From Novosphingobium mathurense (GTDB taxonomy: Bacteria > Pseudomonadota > Alphaproteobacteria > Sphingomonadales > Sphingomonadaceae): a stretch of 64,000 nucleotides of DNA. Numbering within the stretch: position 1 is the first letter of the stretch; every line of letters starts with the position of its first letter. Under the pieces are notes generated by a model. That model was not told the origin of the DNA, did no database searches, and saw only the letters and a list, made by a program, of their open reading frames with translations. A program made the position numbers and the translations under genes. Below, one piece after another: positions 42,209 through 51,740 of this stretch. The DNA is taken from contig NZ_FVZE01000007.1 in assembly GCF_900168325.1 (NCBI RefSeq), positions 83,768 through 147,767 on the forward strand, written 5' to 3'.

Positions 42209-43032
42209 ACCCCCGCCACATGTACAGACACCGCATTGCCGCCCTGGGCCTCGGCGTCAGCCTGACGCTTAGCGGCGTGGCCCCGCTCCACGCCGCCAAT
42301 GAGGACGGCGTCGAGGTCAAGCAGTCCGAGGACGCGCTCTACTGCAAGGAGCGCAAGCTCGGGACCTGGTTCTACTGCGAGAAGCCCAAAGAGGAACCGC
42401 GCAAGGCTGCTGCCGCCTCACCCCCGGCGCGCGAGCGCCTGGCCGCGATCGGCACGCAGCTTGACGAGCTGAAGGCGCGCGCGATCCTCGAGCCAAGCCC
42501 GGAAAACGTCACCGCCTATGTGCGCTTCCAGCGCGAGCAGCTCGACCGTTCCTCGATGTTCGCCGACGTGTGGCAGCGCGCGCTCTGGCAGGACCCCGGG
42601 CTCGACTACACGCTCCAGCGCCCGGTCTCGACGCTCGGCAAGCGCGCGTGGATCGACCAGCGCAAGAGCGACCGGGACAGGGTGATGGAACAGCTCTCGC
42701 AGCGCTACGGGGTGTTCTACTTCTTCTCCTCGAGCTGCGGCGCCTGCGACATCTTCTCGCCAATCCTCAAAGCGGTGAGCGACAAGTTCGGCCTCGCCGT
42801 CCTCGCGGTCTCGATGGACGGCGGGCCCTCGGCGACCTTCCCCGGCTACATGGTCGACAGCGGACAGTACGAGAAGCTCGGCATGGGCACCGAACGGCAG
42901 GTCCCGGCCTTGGTGCTGTTCGATTCCGTTACCAAGCAGCCGATGCCGATCGGCTACGGCATCCTCAGCCAGGACGAGATCATGGACCGCGTCTTCCAGC
43001 TGACCCAGGTCCAGCCCGGGAGCGACTACTGA
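42205..43032 (+). CDS. traF: F-type conjugation protein TraF (thioredoxin-fold)
   Basis: 275 residues. A signal peptide (to about residue 31) is followed by the TraF N-terminal region with 'YCKERKLGTWFYCEKPKEE' and a C-terminal thioredoxin-like domain with C178-G-A-C181 in 'FYFFSSSCGACDIFSPILKA'. F TraF lacks the CxxC, while many non-F homologs keep it as here, so it may be an active oxidoreductase alongside the DsbC-like protein. Its stop overlaps the traH start (TGATG). Confidence 0.92.
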   Translation: MNPRHMYRHRIAALGLGVSLTLSGVAPLHAANEDGVEVKQSEDALYCKERKLGTWFYCEKPKEEPRKAAAASPPARERLAAIGTQLDELKARAILEPSPENVTAYVRFQREQLDRSSMFADVWQRALWQDPGLDYTLQRPVSTLGKRAWIDQRKSDRDRVMEQLSQRYGVFYFFSSSCGACDIFSPILKAVSDKFGLAVLAVSMDGGPSATFPGYMVDSGQYEKLGMGTERQVPALVLFDSVTKQPMPIGYGILSQDEIMDRVFQLTQVQPGSDY

Positions 43033-44477
43033 TGCGCGCGCGGCTTTCCCCCACCTCGGTCTCGCGCCGCGCGCTCGGCATGGTGCTCGCCGCCGCTGTG
43101 GTGCTGGCATCGCCCAGTCCCGCTTTCGCCGGGGTCGAGAGCGAGATGCTGAGCTTCATGTCGGACATGGGTGTCTCCGCCAATGTCACCGGCCCGAGCG
43201 CCTACCAGGGCCAGTCGGCGGGTTACTATTCGGGCGGGGCGGTCTGGTCGCGTTTTCCGCAGAAGAACATCCAGCCCTTCAACATCCAGTTGCCGCATGC
43301 CCGCGCCGGCTGCGGCGGCATCGACCTCTTTGCCGGCTCGTTCTCGTTCATCAACACCGCCGAACTTGTCGCCATGCTCAAGGCAACCGCCAACAATGCT
43401 TTGGGCTTTGCCTTCAAGCTCGCGATCGACACGATCTCGCCCGAGATCGGCAAGGTCATGGATGAGCTCGCGCAGAAGGTGCAGCAGATGAACCAGATGA
43501 ACATCTCGTCCTGCGAGACCGCGCAGGCGCTGGTCGGCGGGCTCTGGCCCAAGACCGACACGGCGTCATCGGTGATCTGCGAGGCGATCGCCAATAGCCA
43601 GGGCGCGGTCGCCGACTGGGCGCGAGCACGCCAGCAGTGCAACAACGGCGGTCAGCGCGAGGCACTTAAAGCGGCCAATTCCGACCCGGACATGAAGGAA
43701 CAGGCCGGGATGCCCAACAACTACACCTGGGAGGCGCTCGGCAAGAAGTACGGCGGGTTCGACACCCAGTTCCGCGAGTTCCTGATGACCCTCGTCGGCA
43801 CGGTAATCTACGATGCGCAAGGCTCGGGTGGAAAGCCGCGGGTGCAGTTCATTGGTCCGGCTGATCCGGCGCTGATCAGCGCCATGCTCGATGGCACCTC
43901 GGCTACCCCCCACAAGTACTGGAGTTGCGGCGGCGACACGACCAAGTGCATGGCGCCCACCGAGACCGACATGGTGATCGGTCCCAATGCAGCGATCAAG
44001 GCGCGGGTCCGCTCGTTGATCGAAAGCATGGCGCTGAAGGTGCGCGATCCCGGCGCGTCGCTGACCCCCGCCGAGGTCCAGTTGCTCGGCATGGCGAGCG
44101 TGCCGGTCTACAAGATCATCACGGTAAGCGCCGCGGCCGAGTTCGGCATCTCCGCGCAGGAGATCAACGACCTCTCCGAGATCGTAGCGGTCGATCTCGT
44201 CACCACCATGACCATGCGGTTCATCGACATGGCGGTGAACGCGCGTTCCGATTTCAACGGGGCGGACGCGGATAGCTTACGCGAGTGGCGCGAGGGGCTT
44301 TACGAGACCCGGCGCAACTTCCTCGGGATCGCGGCGCGCACCTCGCAGCGCTTCGACCAGACCTTCGCGCTGATCCAGCGTACACAGATGCTGGAGAAGA
44401 CCCTGCGCACACAGCTCTCCCCGCAGATGTCGGCAGCTCTGCGCTTCTCGCGCACCCTCAACCAGCAGGTCCAGTAG
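43032..44477 (+). CDS. traH: F-type conjugation protein TraH
   Basis: 481 residues. A signal peptide (to about residue 33, AFAG) precedes the family blocks 'QSAGYYSGGAVWSRFPQKNI', 'CGGIDLFAGSFSFINTAELV' and 'PKTDTASSVICEAIANSQGA'. The C-terminal part is predicted helical and coiled ('LIQRTQMLEKTLRTQLSPQM'). TraH works with TraF, TraW, TraU and TrbC in pilus retraction and mating-pair formation. It is followed 25 nt later by traG. Confidence 0.94.
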   Translation: MRARLSPTSVSRRALGMVLAAAVVLASPSPAFAGVESEMLSFMSDMGVSANVTGPSAYQGQSAGYYSGGAVWSRFPQKNIQPFNIQLPHARAGCGGIDLFAGSFSFINTAELVAMLKATANNALGFAFKLAIDTISPEIGKVMDELAQKVQQMNQMNISSCETAQALVGGLWPKTDTASSVICEAIANSQGAVADWARARQQCNNGGQREALKAANSDPDMKEQAGMPNNYTWEALGKKYGGFDTQFREFLMTLVGTVIYDAQGSGGKPRVQFIGPADPALISAMLDGTSATPHKYWSCGGDTTKCMAPTETDMVIGPNAAIKARVRSLIESMALKVRDPGASLTPAEVQLLGMASVPVYKIITVSAAAEFGISAQEINDLSEIVAVDLVTTMTMRFIDMAVNARSDFNGADADSLREWREGLYETRRNFLGIAARTSQRFDQTFALIQRTQMLEKTLRTQLSPQMSAALRFSRTLNQQVQ

Positions 44478-44502
44478 ACCGCGACGAAGGAAGGCACCCC
44501 TC

Positions 44503-47500
44503 ATGCTCGAGGTCTTCACGGTCGGGGGCGGCGATTACCTCGTCAACACCTTCAACGCGATCGCCGCCTGGACCGGTTCGGGCGGGTTCAAGGCGCTGAT
44601 CCGCGTCTGCATGGTGATGGGGCTGATCTACGCGCTGCTTGTCACCGCCATGGATCTCGACTGGCGCGCCTGGTTCCGCTGGTTCATCCAGTCGACGCTC
44701 ATCTACCTCGTGTTGATGGTCCCGACCGTGACCGTGAAGGTCACTGACCGCGTTAATCCGGGCCTTGCGCCAGCAACGGTCGCCAACGTGCCGATCGGCC
44801 TTGCCGCGATGGCCTCGTTCACCAGCCAGGTCAGCGACTACCTGACCCGCACCGCCGAGACGGTCTTCGTCATGCCCGCCGCGCTCAATTACTCGACCGG
44901 CGGCTTCGTCTACGGTGCACGGATGTGGGACAAGGTCCGCGGCTTCGAGATCCGCGATCCGGTCTTCAAGGCGAACGTCGACGGCTATCTCAAGCAGTGC
45001 GCCTATTACGATATCCTTCTCGGCACCAAGAGTTTGAAACTGCTGAGCGAAGCGCCCGACCTCTGGGCCGAACTCGGGGTCAATGCCGCGACCAACCGGG
45101 GGATGAAGTACCTGACCGATACCGGCGCCGGCACCGTCGATATCGAAGGCAAGACCTGTGCCGAAGCCTGGACGCTGATCAACAATCAGTGGGACGCGCA
45201 AATCAACGCCTACGCGCTGCCCTTTGCCCACACCATGTATCCCAAGCTCACCCAGGCTGCCGCCGGGGCCAAGCTCGCCGCCGACGTGCCCGTGGTCTCG
45301 CAGCTCCTGACCGGCACGGCGATGACCCGGAACCAGTTCTTCAAGCAGAAAAGCATGGTCGATGCCTTCGAGGCAGCCCAGCTCGATTTTGGCAATGCCG
45401 ACGCCGATTCCTTCGCGCTGCAGCGCGCCGACACCCAGACCCGCAACGCCATGACGACCGCTGCCGAGCAGGGGCTGATCTGGATACCGGTGCTCGGGGT
45501 GGTGCTGACGGTGGTGTTCTACGCGCTGTTCCCGATCGTCTTCCCGCTGCTGCTGTTCCCGCGCACCGGGATCGCGACGCTCAAGGGCTACTTCTCGGGC
45601 TTCTTCTACTTGTCGGCCTGGGGGCCGATCTACGTCCTCATCCACTCGTTCATCATGGACCGGCTCGCCGGCCAGACCAATGCGCTCGCCGCCGGCAGCG
45701 TGAACCTCGCCAATTGGGCGGGGATCGATGCGGTCAACCAGGACGTCGCCACCATGGCGGCGTTCCTGATGATGTCTGTGCCGGTGCTTGCCCTGATGGT
45801 GATGCGCGGCACCATGTCGGTTGCGAACAATCTCGGATCGATGCTCGCGCCGGTCCAGGCGGGCTCGGACGCCGCCGCGCTCGAGCGAACCACCGGCAAC
45901 TATGCCTATGGCGATGTCAGCTACGGCAACCTCAATGCCGACAACCGGCAGATGTCGCAGTGGAACACGGCGCCGAACCTGCTGGCGGGCGCAGGCCACG
46001 CTGGCTTCCGCACCTCCGACGGTCGCATGTTCAACGAATATGGCTCCGGCCACACGGTGATCGACACCAATGCGGCGATCTCGCAGCTGCCGTTCAAGCC
46101 GACCATGACGCGCGGCTACACATCGGACCTGCGTTCGCAGGGCCAGTGGTACATGAACGAGGCCGACAAAATCGAGAACGGCACCTCGACCAGTTGGACC
46201 AGTTCGAAGGGCCAGTTCGGAAGCGCGGTCACCGCGACCAGCGACGTATCGGGCTCGCGCCGCGAGAACGGCTCGCGGGCTTCGGACACGCACAATGTCG
46301 GGGGCAACGTGGTGGTCGAAGGGGCCTCGGGCAGTTCGACCCGCGAGGTCACCAACAATGACCTGATCCTGCGCGAGGGGAACAGCAGAAGCTCTGGCGA
46401 CTTTGCAAACCGCACATTCGGATCTTCCGCCAGCCTGACAGGATCAGGCACAATCGGGACACCTGGGAAGGATATCGCAGGAAGTGGAGCATCGGCCACT
46501 CTCCAAGGCTCCCTTTACGGACGCAAAGAGTGGGGAGACGACGCTCGAGCTGGATCGGAGCGCTCAGCTACGAACCAGACGACCCGCGGAACCGACAAGT
46601 CGGACGATACCAGTAGCCGCGTGGTTGTCAGCGGCTCGAGCGGCGATGTCCAGTCGTCGGGCACTTACAGCCAGAGCTCGGATTACACCGATCATTCGCG
46701 CTCGCGGACCAGCACCGATGGAACCGACTGGCGCACCTCGGAAGCCGAGGAACGGCGGGCGGCTGCTGCACGCTACCGCGAGATCGGCAGCCGGATGATG
46801 TCCGAAGCAAGCTACGCCGAGAACCATGGCTTCCAGATCTCTAGCGACATGTCGAACCTCATCCAGGATCGCTACGAGACGCTGCAGCGCGAGCATCCCG
46901 AATGGCACCTGCCGGACCTGTCCAACCCGCGGCTCGACTACCGCGACGTCTCGCGCCGCGATCAGGCCATTGCCTTAATCATGGACGATCTGATGGGTGA
47001 CCTGCGCGCTCATCGCATCAACGAACTGAGCGACGTCGCCGGGATTGCGGGGGCAGCGGCGCTGGGCACGAACGGAGACCTGGGCATGCCGGTCACGCCG
47101 CGCCTGCCGGCGGGGACGGTTGCCCCGGCGTTAGTGCCTTCACCGCTCGAAGGCGGAACGCTCATGGCTGGTCCCGATGGACCGGTTGACGGTGCGGCAC
47201 TCGCCAAGGAGCTTGGCATCAAGGTCAAGCCCGGCGCGCGTCTCGGTCACATGGACGGCGCGCTGGTGCCGGCGATGGGCGTGGTGGCCGAAGAAGCGCG
47301 GTCCCTTGGCCTGCCCACGCCAGTGGTGACGTCGGGCAATGACAGCACTCAGCACAAGGCCGGATCGGCCCATTACGACGATCGCGCACTCGATTTTCGC
47401 GGCAACAACATCTCGAACGAGCAGGGTGAGCAATGGGCCGCCAAGGTCCAAGGGCGCTTGGGGAGCGCTTATGCTGTCGACTTCGAGCGGTTCCCGGACG

Positions 47501-47544
47501 ACCCCGCCAGGGATCACCTCCACGTTGCCAAACGTCGGAGCTAG
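44503..47544 (+). CDS. traG: Mating-pair protein TraG with C-terminal M15-peptidase-like domain
   Basis: 1013 residues. The N-terminal half has several membrane helices and TraG-N motifs ('FTVGGGDYLVNTFNAIAAWT', 'YFSGFFYLSAWGPIYVLIHS'). The middle (about 560-800) is hydrophilic and Ser/Gly/Thr-rich. The last about 100 residues read 'HKAGSAHYDDRALDFRGNN' and end near 'DHLHV', the S-x-H-x(6)-D and H-x-H metal pattern of D-Ala-D-Ala carboxypeptidases of family M15. TraG acts in pilus assembly and mating-pair stabilisation or entry exclusion; the extra domain suggests recipient- or self-wall trimming. It is the last tra gene in the window. Confidence 0.9.
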   Translation: MLEVFTVGGGDYLVNTFNAIAAWTGSGGFKALIRVCMVMGLIYALLVTAMDLDWRAWFRWFIQSTLIYLVLMVPTVTVKVTDRVNPGLAPATVANVPIGLAAMASFTSQVSDYLTRTAETVFVMPAALNYSTGGFVYGARMWDKVRGFEIRDPVFKANVDGYLKQCAYYDILLGTKSLKLLSEAPDLWAELGVNAATNRGMKYLTDTGAGTVDIEGKTCAEAWTLINNQWDAQINAYALPFAHTMYPKLTQAAAGAKLAADVPVVSQLLTGTAMTRNQFFKQKSMVDAFEAAQLDFGNADADSFALQRADTQTRNAMTTAAEQGLIWIPVLGVVLTVVFYALFPIVFPLLLFPRTGIATLKGYFSGFFYLSAWGPIYVLIHSFIMDRLAGQTNALAAGSVNLANWAGIDAVNQDVATMAAFLMMSVPVLALMVMRGTMSVANNLGSMLAPVQAGSDAAALERTTGNYAYGDVSYGNLNADNRQMSQWNTAPNLLAGAGHAGFRTSDGRMFNEYGSGHTVIDTNAAISQLPFKPTMTRGYTSDLRSQGQWYMNEADKIENGTSTSWTSSKGQFGSAVTATSDVSGSRRENGSRASDTHNVGGNVVVEGASGSSTREVTNNDLILREGNSRSSGDFANRTFGSSASLTGSGTIGTPGKDIAGSGASATLQGSLYGRKEWGDDARAGSERSATNQTTRGTDKSDDTSSRVVVSGSSGDVQSSGTYSQSSDYTDHSRSRTSTDGTDWRTSEAEERRAAAARYREIGSRMMSEASYAENHGFQISSDMSNLIQDRYETLQREHPEWHLPDLSNPRLDYRDVSRRDQAIALIMDDLMGDLRAHRINELSDVAGIAGAAALGTNGDLGMPVTPRLPAGTVAPALVPSPLEGGTLMAGPDGPVDGAALAKELGIKVKPGARLGHMDGALVPAMGVVAEEARSLGLPTPVVTSGNDSTQHKAGSAHYDDRALDFRGNNISNEQGEQWAAKVQGRLGSAYAVDFERFPDDPARDHLHVAKRRS

Positions 47545-47548
47545 AAGT

Positions 47549-47746
47549 TCACCCGAAGATGTTGGACTGCCAAATGAAGATGGCCACGAACAAGGCCATC
47601 ATGACGGCGAGTGCCAGTCGCAAATGCGGGATACCTCCCGCATCACCCCTACCGTAGCGGGGAAATTGAATACCCGTGACCGGATCGCAGTCCGTGCCGC
47701 GACACGAGATCGGCATTCCATCCAGTCCGTAGCGATCATGGTCCAT
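47549..47746 (-). CDS. Small tail-anchored membrane protein, convergent with traG
   Basis: 65 residues from ATG 47746 with GAGGAG 8 nt upstream. The N-terminal part holds 'MPISCRGTDCDPVTGIQFPR', a possible CxxxxxC metal site, followed by a single C-terminal hydrophobic helix 'LRLALAVMMALFVAIFIW'. It ends 4 bp from the traG stop on the opposite strand. No family is recognised. Confidence 0.6.
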   Translation of the reverse strand: MDHDRYGLDGMPISCRGTDCDPVTGIQFPRYGRGDAGGIPHLRLALAVMMALFVAIFIWQSNIFG

Positions 47747-48079
47747 CGAGGGTCTCCTCGCCCTGGCCATGATTACCCCGAACGGACTGTCTTTTCAATC
47801 ATAGCCAAGAACTCGTCTGCCCCCCGAGCAGTTCCTCCAACTCCCCTCACCAAGCTTTTCAGAACGGGAAGGCTCAAACATTCCTACCCCGATCTCTAGG
47901 GTTGGCGGCGCAATCGACGTCGACCCAGAAAGCGGAAATAACTTTTCATGATGATTCGCATTCATCGAATAAAGTAGTGAAATGGTGTGGTGCTGTCATA
48001 GCACGCTCCACGTAGCTGCAGGGTCGATGGATTCCATCGAGGAACAATCTGCGGCACCTTATGAGGAGTGGAGGGGAGA
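47747..48079. promoter_or_regulatory. Leader of the second TonB receptor gene
   Basis: 333 bp without a supported gene, between the small minus-strand gene and the receptor. It contains the inverted repeat TCGATGG-ATT-CCATCGA (48024-48040) 40 bp before the start codon, a candidate operator or leader hairpin. Confidence 0.4.
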
Positions 48080-50314
48080 ATGAGGAAAGGTCTTCTTGCA
48101 AGCGGTGTCGCGTTGGCGTCGCTGGTTTTCAGCGCGCAGACTGCGTATGCACAGGCGGCTGCGGAAGCCGGGGCGGACGAGCAGGGCATCGGCGACATCG
48201 TCGTGACCGCTCAGCGCCGCGAAGAGTCGTTGCAAAAGGTGCCGATCGCCGTGTCTGCGGTCACCGCCGATGCGCTTGCTAAGACAGGCTTGGTTACCGT
48301 TGAGTCACTTTCGGGGCAGGTGCCTAACCTCAATGTTTCGCAGAACATTGGTCAGGCGCGTGTTACCATCCGCGGTATCGGCATCGACAGTATCTCGCTC
48401 GGTTCCGAAGGCAGTGTAGCTTTTTATCAGGATGGCGTCTTCTTCACTCGCTCGAACGCCGCGATGGCATCGTTCTACGACGTTGACCGCGTCGAAGTTC
48501 TGCGTGGGCCTCAGGGCACCTTGTATGGCCGTAACGCAACTGGCGGCTCGATCAACATTTTCACCAAGGCTCCGACCGACCACCTGGATGGATACCTTAG
48601 CGCAACCGTCGGCAATTATGGGACCATCAATTCTGAAGGCGCAATCAGCGGCCCGCTAAGCGAAGGCCTTCAGGGCCGCATCTCGTTCCAGACGCGTTAC
48701 AACAATGGCTTCGGCGAAAATATTGCGACGGGTCATCGGATCGATAACGAAGATTCTCAGGCCATTCGCGCGCAATTGAAGTACAACGCTGGCGACCTGA
48801 CCATGCTGTTGTCTGGCGACTATTATCGCAAGGATGACGCATCTAATGGCGGCCACTACTTCGGTCGCGGACAGCAGCTTGTCCGAAACGGACCGTTTGT
48901 GCAGCCGCTGGGCGAAGCATTGGGTGGTGTGGTAGCGACGAATGTGCGCGACCTCTCCAACGGGCGTGATCCCTATGTGAAGGCGGAATTCTACGGCGGC
49001 CGTCTGGATATTAACTACGATGTCAATGATTCAGTTTCTCTGCGCTCGCTGAGCGCCTATCGCCATACCGATTTCAAGTCGCTGACTGACATCGTCGGCT
49101 CATCCTTCGATCTGTTTCCGCTCTACAACTGGGAGATCGACGACCAGTTTTCGCAGGAATTTCAGATTAACTACAATTCTGACACGCATAAGCTTGTCCT
49201 CGGTGCGTACTACCTGAACGATAAAGTCAACGGTGGTAGCCGAGGCGAGTACAACGTGGGCACAATGACTGCTCCGTTCTTCCTGCAAGGTTACTTTGCA
49301 GGTGGCACGCAAAAGACCAACACGGTCGCCGTATTCGGGCAGGACACCATCAACGTGTCAGATCGTCTGCGTGTCACCCTCGGCGCACGCTACAGCTGGG
49401 AAAAGAAGGAAATTAACAACGTCTCGGAATTCAATTTCGTTGACGTTTTCTCTCCGAGCTATGTGGTCCAGACCCCGTACCGGGCAGCGAGCAAGTCGTG
49501 GTCATCATTTACGCCGAAGATCGGCATCGACTTCGATGTTGCAGATCGGGTGATGGTCTACGCGTCCTATTCCAAGGGTTTCAAGTCTGGTCTGTTCGAT
49601 CTTCAAGGGGATCGCGCGCCAGCCGTTAATCCGGAAAAGGTCGATGCGTTTGATGCCGGCATCAAGGTCACGACGGGCTCCGTCCGCGCCAACTTCGCGG
49701 GCTTCTACTACAAATACAAGGACATGCAGGTCGGCAAGGTGACTGGCGCGGCTCTCTTGCTGGAGAATGCTGCAACGGCAACGATCTACGGTCTCGAGAG
49801 CGAGTTGACCGTGAAGCCCATTCCGGCTCCGCTTACCCTGAGCGTAAGTGCCTCCTGGCTTCACGCTCGCTTCGACGACTATGTGTCCGTTGATCCGGCA
49901 CGGCTGTTCGGTGATGGTGTTACGAGCGACTCGAGCGGTGCTCCTGCCTTCAACCTCAAGGGCAATCATCTCGCCCAGTCACCGGATTACACCGTCAACG
50001 CCTCGGCTGAGTACGTGATCGAAGCTCCGTTCGGCGATTTCACCTTGCGGGCTGAGTCTCTCTGGCAAGGAAGGACCTATTTCGACTCGTTCAATACGCC
50101 TCAGAATCTGCAGAAAGCGTATAATTTGCAGAACGCCTCGATCACGTTTAATTCAGATGACAAGAACTGGATGATTTCGGCCTTTGTTCGCAACATCGCG
50201 AACAAAACGATCAAGGGTAGCGCACACGTTGGCTTTGTTCCGATTGGCGCGCCTGTCCTCGGCTATCTGCTTCCGCCGCGGACCATCGGCGTCACTGTTC
50301 GCCGCAATTTCTGA
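48080..50314 (+). CDS. TonB-dependent outer-membrane receptor (right island)
   Basis: 744 residues from ATG 48080 with GGAGGGGAG just before. The signal peptide is residues 1 to about 25 (ending 'AYAQ'), the TonB-box region is 'DIVVTAQRREESLQKVPIAV', the plug shows 'VTIRGIGIDSISLGSEG' and 'VEVLRGPQGTLYGRNATGGS', and the barrel ends in 'TVRRNF'. It is related to, but distinct from, the receptor at 13181. It heads the right catabolic island and probably imports its substrate. A terminator-like hairpin follows 12 nt after the stop. Confidence 0.95.
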   Translation: MRKGLLASGVALASLVFSAQTAYAQAAAEAGADEQGIGDIVVTAQRREESLQKVPIAVSAVTADALAKTGLVTVESLSGQVPNLNVSQNIGQARVTIRGIGIDSISLGSEGSVAFYQDGVFFTRSNAAMASFYDVDRVEVLRGPQGTLYGRNATGGSINIFTKAPTDHLDGYLSATVGNYGTINSEGAISGPLSEGLQGRISFQTRYNNGFGENIATGHRIDNEDSQAIRAQLKYNAGDLTMLLSGDYYRKDDASNGGHYFGRGQQLVRNGPFVQPLGEALGGVVATNVRDLSNGRDPYVKAEFYGGRLDINYDVNDSVSLRSLSAYRHTDFKSLTDIVGSSFDLFPLYNWEIDDQFSQEFQINYNSDTHKLVLGAYYLNDKVNGGSRGEYNVGTMTAPFFLQGYFAGGTQKTNTVAVFGQDTINVSDRLRVTLGARYSWEKKEINNVSEFNFVDVFSPSYVVQTPYRAASKSWSSFTPKIGIDFDVADRVMVYASYSKGFKSGLFDLQGDRAPAVNPEKVDAFDAGIKVTTGSVRANFAGFYYKYKDMQVGKVTGAALLLENAATATIYGLESELTVKPIPAPLTLSVSASWLHARFDDYVSVDPARLFGDGVTSDSSGAPAFNLKGNHLAQSPDYTVNASAEYVIEAPFGDFTLRAESLWQGRTYFDSFNTPQNLQKAYNLQNASITFNSDDKNWMISAFVRNIANKTIKGSAHVGFVPIGAPVLGYLLPPRTIGVTVRRNF

Positions 50315-50326
50315 TACCCAGGAGGA

Positions 50327-50357
50327 GCGCGCCGGGCTTTGCTCGGCGCGCCTTCTT
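50327..50357 (+). terminator. Terminator-like hairpin between receptor and amidohydrolase
   Basis: GCGCGCCG (50327-50334) pairs perfectly with CGGCGCGC (50344-50351) across a 9-nt loop and is followed by CTTCTT. It can end the receptor transcript or attenuate reading into the amidohydrolase gene 28 bp on, giving higher receptor than enzyme expression. Confidence 0.65.
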
Positions 50358-50384
50358 CATTGTTGAAGGCTGGACGGGTTGGAC

Positions 50385-51740
50385 ATGACGGTACCTGAAA
50401 ACGAAGCGCTTCTGATCCAAGGCGGAACGATCGTCACTTGCGACGAGAAGCTTGGAATCCTCGAGCGTGGGGATATTCTTGTCCAGGACGGTCGGATCAT
50501 AGAAGTGGCGGCTTCGATCACGGCTCCAGGAGTTGAGGTTTTTGACGCGTCAGGCATGATCGTCATGCCAGGGCTGATCGACACCCACCGACATAATACC
50601 GATGCGGTCTTTTCCGCCTACGGCGGCAACGTAACAATGTGGACCTATTTTGCAGAGGTCCCGAGTCACTATTTCACCGGAGAGTTCATCCGCCGCGCGA
50701 GCCGGGGCGCTTCGCTGCTCGCGCTCAACGCCGGCGTGACGACAGTTCTCGACTGGTGCCTTTCGGCCCATACCCTCGAGGCGGCGCTTTGCGCTCTCGA
50801 TGGCTACGAGGAAGCGGGCGGACGGACGATCTTTGCCTACGGGCCCGGCGGCGGCGTTATTGGCCAGAACCCTGACCTGTCAAAATCGCCGTTGCTGACT
50901 GATACGGCAGTTCTTCGGGAGCGGTGCAGAGAAGCCAAGCGCGATCTGCTTGATCTTTGGATTGCGGCCATGGGGCCTGACTTCACGCCGTATGAAACCG
51001 CGCGCGACGAAATTTTGATGATCCGGGAGCTGGGCCTCAAAGCGACAATGCATGTCGGTGGAACCATCGTTGGCGCGAAAGGATCGGTGATCCCCATCGC
51101 AGAAGCAGGTTTGCTTGGCCCCGATCTGCAATTTGCCCACTGCTGCAATCTGCGCCACGCCGAAATCCAGCCCATGGCACAGACTGGCGTGACGGCGAGC
51201 GTTTCGCCTTATGCAGAGGCGACCATGGGGATGGGGCCAATCCCCTACCTGCGGCTGCGCGAAGCCGGGGTGAAGGTCGGGCTCGGCACGGACTCCGTTT
51301 GCGTTACGGGGCAGGGCCTGTTTTCCGAGGGCAAGTCGTTGCTCGCGCTCGAACGCTCGCGTCGTCATAATGAAACGGTCGCATCTGGATCAGATCCAGC
51401 AAACAATGACTTCCTGACAACTGACGACGTGGTCAAGGCGCTGACCATCGATTCAGCAGACTCAATCGGAATCGCTGACAAGGTCGGCTCGCTGACGCCG
51501 GGCAAGTGGGCTGACATCATCACGCTCGACAAGCGTCGGCTCGGGGTCGAACCGCTCAACATTTCGAGCGCTATCGTACTCGCTGGCGAGCCGATGGCGG
51601 TCCGCGATGTCATCGTCGCAGGGCGGTTCCGCAAGCGCGATGGTGAACTCGTCGGCTACACCTTTAACCAGGTGATGGACGATCTCGCCGATGTCCGTCG
51701 GTCTGCGCCTCTCTATCTCATCGGACAGGGGCCACATTGA
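50385..51740 (+). CDS. Amidohydrolase (cytosine deaminase/chlorohydrolase-like)
   Basis: About 451 residues from ATG 50385 (a TTG two codons earlier is possible). It is a metal-dependent amidohydrolase of the deaminase/TrzN-AtzA group: the N-terminal beta-sandwich is 'ALLIQGGTIVTCDEKLGILE'. Metal ligands are H-x-H in 'MPGLIDTHRHNTD', His in 'KATMHVGG', His in 'QFAHCCNLRH' and Asp in 'VGLGTDSV'. It can hydrolyse a C-N, C-Cl or C-O bond on a ring. It resembles the second amidohydrolase at 58135. Its stop overlaps the MFS start. Confidence 0.88.
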   Translation: MTVPENEALLIQGGTIVTCDEKLGILERGDILVQDGRIIEVAASITAPGVEVFDASGMIVMPGLIDTHRHNTDAVFSAYGGNVTMWTYFAEVPSHYFTGEFIRRASRGASLLALNAGVTTVLDWCLSAHTLEAALCALDGYEEAGGRTIFAYGPGGGVIGQNPDLSKSPLLTDTAVLRERCREAKRDLLDLWIAAMGPDFTPYETARDEILMIRELGLKATMHVGGTIVGAKGSVIPIAEAGLLGPDLQFAHCCNLRHAEIQPMAQTGVTASVSPYAEATMGMGPIPYLRLREAGVKVGLGTDSVCVTGQGLFSEGKSLLALERSRRHNETVASGSDPANNDFLTTDDVVKALTIDSADSIGIADKVGSLTPGKWADIITLDKRRLGVEPLNISSAIVLAGEPMAVRDVIVAGRFRKRDGELVGYTFNQVMDDLADVRRSAPLYLIGQGPH

